A DNA stretch of 10,080 nucleotides from Pseudomonadota bacterium. GTDB lineage: Bacteria > Pseudomonadota > Gammaproteobacteria > Burkholderiales > Burkholderiaceae_D. Both the position numbers and the translations under genes were made by a program. The notes below the pieces were generated by a model. The model made no database searches. It was not told the origin of the DNA and saw nothing but the letters and a program-made list of their open reading frames with translations. Numbering within the stretch: position 1 is the first letter of the stretch; every line of letters starts with the position of its first letter. Shown here piece by piece: positions 5,437-10,080 of the stretch. The stretch lies in NCBI GenBank assembly GCA_023422955.1, contig JAFAGG010000123.1:1-10080 (forward strand), in the 5' to 3' direction.

Positions 5437-6579
5437 TCACTCTCCTGCTCTTGTCGCTTGCGAAACGGGCTGATTATTCTCCGAAACATTCTCCGAAACT
5501 TCTGCCCTCATCCGCGGCAAGTACTCAGGATAATCCCTTTGGATGAAGTCGATCAACTGTTCCCTCAATTTGCACCGGAGATCCCACGCCATGCCGGCGT
5601 CGGCGGCACTCACCAATACCCGCAACTGCTTGGCCTGCGCGCCGGCATCGACCACGTGTATCACGCAAACCCGGCCATCCCACTCGGGCGCCTCCTTGCA
5701 CAGTCTTTCCGATTCCTGTCGGATCAGGTCGACCGGCATGCGGTAATCGACCCATATCAGTACGGTCCCCAGGATTTCCGAGGTGGAGCGCGTCCAGTTC
5801 TGAAAAGGGTTTTCTATGAACCATTGCAGCGGCATCACCAGTCGGCGCTGATCCCAGATGCGGACCACGACATAAGTGGCCGTGATTTCCTCTATCCACC
5901 CCCATTCGTTTTCAACGATGACCACGTCATCCAGACGGATCGGCTGCGTCATCGCAATCTGCAGTCCGGCCAGCAGATTGCTTAATACCGGCTTGGCCGC
6001 GAAACCGATGACGATACCCGCCACACCTGCGGAAGCCAGCAAGCTCGTCCCCACCTGGCGCAACAGCGGCAAGGTCATCAGCGCCGCGCCGGAGCCTATC
6101 ACGATCACCACGATCATGATGCAGCGCGCCATGACGCGCGTATGGGTATGAATGCGGCGTGCTTCGAGATTGTCCTTGGCGCTGACCGGATTGAGTTCCA
6201 GTATGGTATCGGCGATGGCGGCAACGCAGCGCACGCCGAACCAGGTCAGCGCGGCAGTCAGGCACAAAGCGCCTATGTGTCGCGCCAGTGTAATGCCCGG
6301 CAAGGTGTCTGGCGCCGTGCGCAGTATGATCTGCACCAGGAGAAAGAAGACGATTGCACGCCCCGCCTGATGCCCGTTCCAGACCAGGCGGCGCCAGAAA
6401 GGAAAGGGAGTCGCCATCCGGTGCAGGATATGCGTGCCGATGCGGTGAAAAATGAATACACCCAGCCATGCCAGCAGTATCTGGACAATGATCTCCATCC
6501 ACGGCATGGCCCCGATCAGCGTGATCCAGGGCATGGCGACGTAGATGACTTCCTGCAAGGTATTCGGCGTATTTTCCAT
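5437..6579 (-). CDS. MscS-family mechanosensitive ion channel
   Basis: An inner-membrane protein of about 380 residues that should open under membrane tension and release solutes during hypo-osmotic shock. Likely membrane segments (numbered from this start) are at about 25-46, 73-90, 101-125 and 148-168. The pore-lining helix is at about 176-200, GTSLLASAGVAGIVIGFAAK, with the small-residue packing typical of MscS. The beta-domain follows (QPIRLDDVVIVENEWGWIEEI), then an alpha/beta cytoplasmic end. It has one or two more N-terminal membrane segments than E. coli MscS. The frame continues upstream to TTG 6585 and ATG 6582, but AAGAG lies six bases before ATG 6579, so I chose 6579. The universal stress protein gene follows after 70 bases. 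The C-terminal tail (SENVSENNQPVSQ) looks disordered. Confidence 0.92.
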   Translation of the reverse strand: MENTPNTLQEVIYVAMPWITLIGAMPWMEIIVQILLAWLGVFIFHRIGTHILHRMATPFPFWRRLVWNGHQAGRAIVFFLLVQIILRTAPDTLPGITLARHIGALCLTAALTWFGVRCVAAIADTILELNPVSAKDNLEARRIHTHTRVMARCIMIVVIVIGSGAALMTLPLLRQVGTSLLASAGVAGIVIGFAAKPVLSNLLAGLQIAMTQPIRLDDVVIVENEWGWIEEITATYVVVRIWDQRRLVMPLQWFIENPFQNWTRSTSEILGTVLIWVDYRMPVDLIRQESERLCKEAPEWDGRVCVIHVVDAGAQAKQLRVLVSAADAGMAWDLRCKLREQLIDFIQRDYPEYLPRMRAEVSENVSENNQPVSQATRAGE

Positions 6580-6745
6580 CATCAACTCTTGTTATCGACT
6601 GCACCAGGCCCTCAAGAGTTTCCTCCATGCCGCCGACAGAAAAATCCGCTCTATCAGAGAATTTGTCCCGGGCAAGCACCTGCCCTGCAGATGACAAGCC
6701 TGCTGCATTAACAGACCGCGCCTGCCGACGGCCCGACGCCCGGCA

Positions 6746-7582
6746 TCATTCGACCTCGTTGACGGTAGCGGACGACGTTCGGAATATCCAGCTGATGGCG
6801 AAACCCACGGAGAAGGCATTGCGTTCCTTGACCAGAGGGCTGTCTTCAAACACGGCGCCGCGCAGCGTGTCGTAACGCGCAAATGCGCCGACCCAATAGG
6901 CGGGGAAGCGCTTGGACAGCGACCAGGTCAGTTGCGAACCGCCATAGCCACCATGCGCCGAATACTGCGGGCGAGCGCCGGTGGCATAGCGGGGCGCAAC
7001 GGTATAAAAATAGGTGTTGTAGCGCCGGTCGCTGAAGTAGCTGCCCGCCATCCAGCCCATGTTCCAGCCTTGCATGCCGAAAGGCGACTGCACGCTATAA
7101 GTGAGATTGGGATAAAGCAGCCAGCCGATATGAGAGGGCGATCCCTCGATAGTCACCGCGCCCCGCAAGGGCAGGCGTAAATCGAGCCGGCTGCGGCGGT
7201 CGGAAGCGCGCCAAAGCGTCACATCCAGGGTCGGGCCTATTTCCACCGTCGGCTTCAGATCTTCCATGCCCAAACGCGCGACGTTGTTATCGTCCCTCAC
7301 CGGCAGCGTTCCGTTCAGGCTGAGATTGAGCTTGACCCTCTCTCCGTCGAATAGCACACCCCGTATACCCTCACGATCTGCACGGATATGCTCGCCGCGA
7401 TAAACCAGATACGGCATGGGCAGCACATAGCTGGAACGCTCATCCGATCCGCGATAATCCGGCAGATTCAGGGTGGCTACCCCTGCGCCGATCTCCCAGC
7501 GCGGAACAGACTGGCCGTAAGCAGACGCGCTCATGGTCGCCAGCAGCATGAAGAACAAGGCACAGGGAGATAGAGATCGCAT
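6746..7582 (-). CDS. MipA/OmpV-family outer-membrane protein
   Basis: A protein of 278 residues with a clear signal peptide (MRSLSPCALFFMLLATMSASAYG, cleavage near residue 23-24). Mature-start features typical of MipA/OmpV follow: WEIGAGVATLNLPDYRGSDER, then VLPMPYLVYRGEHIRADREGIRG. The rest alternates short amphipathic strands rich in Tyr, Trp and Gly, consistent with a small beta-barrel (NTYFYTVAPRYA; GGSQLTWSLSKRF; NAFSVGFAISWIF). Members are outer-membrane proteins; E. coli MipA was described as bridging the murein hydrolase MltA and a murein synthase, while other members relate to salt or antibiotic response. The specific role here is not shown. The frame also opens at TTG 7588, but ATG 7582 starts the signal peptide; neither has a good ribosome binding site. 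It is divergent from the PhnD-like gene and 166 bases upstream of the MscS gene. Confidence 0.88.
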   Translation of the reverse strand: MRSLSPCALFFMLLATMSASAYGQSVPRWEIGAGVATLNLPDYRGSDERSSYVLPMPYLVYRGEHIRADREGIRGVLFDGERVKLNLSLNGTLPVRDDNNVARLGMEDLKPTVEIGPTLDVTLWRASDRRSRLDLRLPLRGAVTIEGSPSHIGWLLYPNLTYSVQSPFGMQGWNMGWMAGSYFSDRRYNTYFYTVAPRYATGARPQYSAHGGYGGSQLTWSLSKRFPAYWVGAFARYDTLRGAVFEDSPLVKERNAFSVGFAISWIFRTSSATVNEVE

Positions 7583-7809
7583 CGGCAAGGTGAGATTCGG
7601 AGAAATAATCCTATTCTGAATGCCCCTGCCTCACCCCTTCTTCATTTAGCGCAATCCTTGTTGGAAAGTAAGCCCGTCCGACAATGGCATCCTTAAAACC
7701 TTCCTTCGAAAATCAAAAATTAATAAGAATTGATATTTACTTTTGCAAATAGGTGTAGTTTTCTTGCTACCGATTTTGCAATCGAGCAATTAAAACGAAT
7801 GGGAAACGG

Positions 7810-7815
7810 TATTAT
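7810..7815 (+). promoter_or_regulatory. Candidate -10 box for the PhnD-like gene
   Basis: TATTAT lies 48 bases before the start codon and matches five of six consensus bases. No good -35 sits at the right distance. The 10-bp palindrome TTGCTAGCAA (7815-7824) overlaps the expected start of transcription and could be an operator. The surrounding 7720-7830 stretch is AT-rich, as expected for the divergent control region between this gene and MipA. Confidence 0.3.
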
Positions 7816-7863
7816 TGCTAGCAAAATTGCCCTACGAAGCTGTTCGACCACAGGAACCCTGCA

Positions 7864-8700
7864 ATGACCTTCAGACCTCTCATCGCCTTGATGGCCTTCG
7901 TGTTTGTTGCTTCCGCTGCGCATGCGCAAGAAGAAACAGAGGCCATTCTTGCCATCAACGAAGGCGTCACTTACCAGGATGCCGGCACCCCCAGCGAACG
8001 TTACAAGCCTTTGCTTGAGATGCTGAGCAAGGAATTGAAGCGCCCCATCCGCATCAAAACGGTGACGCGCTACTCCGAATTCGACAAGGACCTGGCGGCA
8101 GGAAGATATGAACTGGTTTTCATTCATCCCGCCCACGTCGGCCTGCAGGCTATCCAGCGCGGCAACTATCACGGCATTGCCACGGCCAAGGGCTTTACCG
8201 GCTACCGCGCGCGCGTCATGGTGCCTAAAGATTCGTCGCTGACAAGAGTGGAAGATTTGCAGGGCAAGAAAATCGGCGTGCCCAGCATAGAATCCATTAC
8301 CACCGCCATGTTTACCGCTCATCTCAAAGAGCACAAATTTGCCGAACCTGAAAAAGCCTTTCAGGCCACTCGCTACCAGGACGCCGTTCCCTTCATGATT
8401 GAGAATGGTTTTGTCCAGGCGGGCGTAACCGGTTCGGGAGCGGTAGCCAAGGCTTGGGCCGATAAGGGTGGCCGGATTCTGGCAGAAACGCCTGCCGTTC
8501 CCATCAAACAATTCCTGGTATCCGACAAGATCGACACTGCCACCCGCAAGCGTATTCAAACCATGCTGCTGACCCTGTCGGATACGCCGACCGGAAAAGT
8601 AGCCCTGGAAAAAGTCGGGGTTCCCGGCTTCGTGCCCTGGGATGACAAGCTCATGAATGAAGCCGCCCAGCGTTTGAACTCCATCCGCCTGGGCTTGTAA
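7864..8700 (+). CDS. Secreted PhnD-like phosphate/phosphonate-type substrate-binding protein
   Basis: A protein of 278 residues with a signal peptide (residues 1-21, AHA before QEE), so periplasmic. The mature part has the two-lobe layout of PhnD/SsuA-type binding proteins. Lobe 1 starts AILAINEGVTYQDAGTPSERYKPLLEML. Then come DKDLAAGRYELVFIHPAHVGL (75-95), the crossover GYRARVMVPKDSSLTRVEDLQGKKIGVP (113-140), and YQDAVPFMIENGFVQAGVTGSGAVAK (171-196) in lobe 2. The C-terminus carries VGVPGFVPWDDKLMNEAAQ. The ligand cannot be read from this; phosphonate, phosphite or another oxyanion is only the family default. AGGAA seven bases before ATG 7864 fixes the start. No ABC permease or ATPase gene is adjacent, and a strong terminator follows directly, so it is a single-gene unit. 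It may work with a distant transporter or as a sensor input. Confidence 0.87.
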   Translation: MTFRPLIALMAFVFVASAAHAQEETEAILAINEGVTYQDAGTPSERYKPLLEMLSKELKRPIRIKTVTRYSEFDKDLAAGRYELVFIHPAHVGLQAIQRGNYHGIATAKGFTGYRARVMVPKDSSLTRVEDLQGKKIGVPSIESITTAMFTAHLKEHKFAEPEKAFQATRYQDAVPFMIENGFVQAGVTGSGAVAKAWADKGGRILAETPAVPIKQFLVSDKIDTATRKRIQTMLLTLSDTPTGKVALEKVGVPGFVPWDDKLMNEAAQRLNSIRLGL

Positions 8701-8718
8701 GCAAGCAACGATGTGATA

Positions 8719-8755
8719 AAAGAGAAACGGCCCCTGCTTGGGGCCGTTTCTCTTT
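8719..8755. terminator. Bidirectional rho-independent terminator
   Basis: A perfect 16-base arm pair (8719-8734 with 8740-8755) encloses the loop TGCTT. The stem core is ACGGCCCC/GGGGCCGT, with A-rich and T-rich ends, so a U-tract follows on both strands. It ends the PhnD-like gene, whose stop is at 8700, and also the convergent 75-residue gene, whose stop is at 8820. Confidence 0.93.
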
Positions 8756-8819
8756 CATGCAGCAATCTTCATGCATTGATTGCGCAAGATTTTCCTGAGC
8801 TTGAACCAGCACTATTGCA

Positions 8820-9047
8820 CTACGATTCGCTCTTGTTTGCGTCCTTTGCTTTCCCCGCTGCTTCCAAGTTAGCAGTCAGCACCTCCTCTTGCTCACTTCC
8901 AACAAACGGCTTGCCCGCATATTGCTGCTCTTCCACTACGTCCAGAAAATGCCGTCCATCCAGTGCTTGTCCTATACCGGCCGGAGGCACTTCTCGCGGC
9001 ATCTCAGCGCTTCTTTTTAGCTCGGAAAAATTTCTCGTCATTGCCAT
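8820..9047 (-). CDS. Small hydrophilic unknown protein, 75 residues
   Basis: No family recognised. The frame opens further upstream, but a near-perfect ribosome binding site (AAGGAGG, four bases before ATG 9047) sets the start at MAMTRNFSELKRS. The protein is soluble and strongly hydrophilic with no signal or membrane segment. The middle (PPAGIGQALDGRHFLDVVEEQQYAGKPF, split around residues 20-47) is the only part that looks folded. The C-terminus (LEAAGKAKDANKSES) looks disordered. It shares the bidirectional terminator at 8719-8755 and is divergent from the lipoprotein gene at 9239. The overlapping plus-strand frame begins inside the terminator stem and is not credible. Function unknown. Confidence 0.65.
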   Translation of the reverse strand: MAMTRNFSELKRSAEMPREVPPAGIGQALDGRHFLDVVEEQQYAGKPFVGSEQEEVLTANLEAAGKAKDANKSES

Positions 9048-9238
9048 AGGTCCTCCTTTTCCATTCGACAGAGCGGATTTCAGCAAGTTCTTTTGTGCTT
9101 CAGGCCCTTTTTAGCGCGATCTTATGTGAAGTGCGCAACTTAATCGGCATGTCTTAGTCCTAAAAGCCTGTTTGTCGCTTTGGCATGTTCGAAGTGCGAA
9201 TCGGAAAGTTGATTAACCAAAAAGGACTGGGAATTATC

Positions 9239-10080
9239 ATGCAGACGAATCAAGAAACGCCTACTTCACGACCTCGTCACTCCAGATCGCTATGGCTTGC
9301 TGCAGTTTTCAGCATGTCAACGCTGCTTGCCGCCTGCGGTGACAGTGATAACGATGGAGTCATCGGCGGCGGCAACGGCAACGATCCGGGAACCGATACA
9401 CCGTCTGCCAGCCAGCAAGCGCTGAATAGCGGAACGATTCACGGCTTTAGCAGCATTATCGTGAACGGCGTGCACTACGATGAAGAGAACACCGCGATAA
9501 CCATTGATAACGCCACGGCAAGCCAGGAGGATCTGCGCCTGGGCATGGTCGTGGATGTCATAGGGCCGATAGACGACAACGGCCTGACAGGCGATGCTGA
9601 TACGCTGGTCGTCAATAGCGCGCTGACAGGTCCGGTAAGCGAGATCGATGCAACGGGCAATAGCTTTACCGTGCTGGGGACTTCCGTCCTTACCAATGAA
9701 GCCACTATCTTCGATGGCCTGGAAACGCTGACCGATCTTGCGGCAGACGACCGTATGATTATTCACGGCTTTGCCGACAATGAAGGCAACCTGTACGCAA
9801 CCCGCGTCGAAAGAGACGACAGCATTACTCCAAGCAATGAAATGCGCGTGACAGGCACCGTCACTAATCGGAGCGACACCTCCTTCCAGGTAAATGGAGT
9901 GCGCGTGCTGTATAACGCCGCCGTGATCGCGGACGTAACAGGCGGCGCCATCGAAAACGGTATGCGCGTGCGTGTAAGCGGCCTCCTGACGGAGGATACG
10001 GGAACTGACACAGGTACCGATACAGGCACCGACACAGGTACTGACACAGGCACCGACACAGGTACCGATACAGGCACCGA
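9239..10080 (+). CDS. DUF5666-type lipoprotein with Gly-Thr-Asp-Thr repeat (3' end beyond window)
   Basis: The frame runs from ATG 9239 to the right edge without a stop, 280 complete codons. The N-terminus is basic, then a hydrophobic stretch ends in the lipobox LLAAC with Cys33 as the lipidation site, so a membrane-anchored lipoprotein facing the periplasm or surface is expected. A Gly/Asn/Asp linker follows (34-55). Next come three beta-rich segments with the DUF5666 flavour: SGTIHGFSSIIVNGVHY with later RLGMVVDVIGPID (about 64-130); a block ending MIIHGFADNEGNLYATRVE; and MRVTGTVTNRSDTSFQVNGVRV with NGMRVRVSGLL. From residue 255 the chain becomes a regular GTDT repeat that leaves the window. 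GGGA six bases before ATG supports the start. DUF5666 has no agreed function; binding or a structural cell-surface role is a guess. The opposite-strand frame of the repeat is a shadow. Confidence 0.85.
   Translation, partial: MQTNQETPTSRPRHSRSLWLAAVFSMSTLLAACGDSDNDGVIGGGNGNDPGTDTPSASQQALNSGTIHGFSSIIVNGVHYDEENTAITIDNATASQEDLRLGMVVDVIGPIDDNGLTGDADTLVVNSALTGPVSEIDATGNSFTVLGTSVLTNEATIFDGLETLTDLAADDRMIIHGFADNEGNLYATRVERDDSITPSNEMRVTGTVTNRSDTSFQVNGVRVLYNAAVIADVTGGAIENGMRVRVSGLLTEDTGTDTGTDTGTDTGTDTGTDTGTDTGT
10001..10080 (+). repeat. In-frame 12-bp tandem repeat encoding GTDT
   Basis: Six full 12-bp units and most of a seventh, in frame with the lipoprotein gene: GGAACTGACACA, GGTACCGATACA, GGCACCGACACA, GGTACTGACACA, GGCACCGACACA, GGTACCGATACA, then GGCACCGA. 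All differences are at third codon positions, so each unit encodes Gly-Thr-Asp-Thr. GGT and GGC alternate from the second unit on, giving a 24-bp higher-order period. The array continues past the window edge. Confidence 0.95.

Noticed and set aside
5927..6697. Minus-strand 256-residue frame overlapping the channel gene
   Set aside because: It is in another frame of the MscS gene, is rich in Arg, His and Gly as out-of-frame readings of GC-rich genes are, and has no membrane segments.
7720..8559. Minus-strand 279-residue frame
   Set aside because: It is antisense to the PhnD-like gene, whose plus-strand reading has a signal peptide and family motifs. The minus product has no family pattern, and it runs across the divergent promoter region.
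8713..9114. Plus-strand 133-residue frame
   Set aside because: It starts inside the stem of the terminator at 8719-8755 and is antisense to the 75-residue gene with a strong ribosome binding site.
9142..9175. Sigma-E-like promoter ahead of the lipoprotein gene (CAACTT, 16-base gap, TCCTA)
   Set aside because: The match to the GAACTT/TCTGA pattern is too loose in both boxes to report as a feature.
9317..9766. Minus-strand 149-residue frame
   Set aside because: It lies wholly inside the plus-strand lipoprotein gene and has no ribosome binding site or recognisable domain.
9763..10077. Minus-strand frame with a repeated Pro-Val-Ser-Val peptide opposite the lipoprotein gene
   Set aside because: It is the antisense reading of the 12-bp repeat. 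The plus strand has a lipobox, ribosome binding site and sensible domains; the minus frame has none, and the silent changes fit only the plus frame.

Overview
The window looks like chromosomal DNA of a betaproteobacterium. The proteins resemble those of Burkholderiales, probably Oxalobacteraceae (Herminiimonas/Collimonas-like). This is inferred from protein character: a small XRE regulator of a type I associate with that group, a MipA/OmpV porin-like protein and a DUF5666 lipoprotein. It is not based on any search. There is no rRNA, tRNA, insertion sequence, phage gene or CRISPR array.

Layout, left to right. Bases 2-85 are the tail of a gene that enters from the left. A BioF2-like GNAT acyltransferase follows (250-1380, +), of the kind often found at the edge of exopolysaccharide loci. 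It converges on a GAF-PAS-GGDEF diguanylate cyclase (1437-2849, -). Next comes a 787-base gene-free stretch (2850-3636) rich in short 12-bp-period repeats and hairpins, with a good minus-strand terminator that has no obvious gene in front of it.

A run of minus-strand genes follows. Read in the direction of transcription it encodes: a MipA/OmpV outer-membrane protein (7582-6746), an MscS-type mechanosensitive channel (6579-5437), a universal stress protein (5366-4896), two small unknown proteins (4679-4428 and 4366-4148), and a small XRE-type DNA-binding protein (3951-3637). The last has its own candidate promoter inside a striking nested inverted repeat (3960-4053). MscS and the stress protein are close enough to be co-transcribed, and the group reads as an envelope/osmotic-stress neighbourhood.

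Divergent from MipA is a secreted PhnD-like substrate-binding protein (7864-8700, +) with no transporter genes beside it, closed by a near-perfect bidirectional terminator (8719-8755). A 75-residue unknown gene with an excellent ribosome binding site (8820-9047, -) converges on that terminator. The window ends inside a lipoprotein gene (9239 onward, +) with DUF5666-like repeats that runs into a 12-bp tandem repeat encoding Gly-Thr-Asp-Thr.

I see no clear new multi-gene system. The best leads are regulatory or structural: the nested dyad at the XRE promoter, the 12-bp dyad array at 3351-3386, the orphan terminator with its possible small RNA, and the silent-substitution-only peptide repeat at the right edge.
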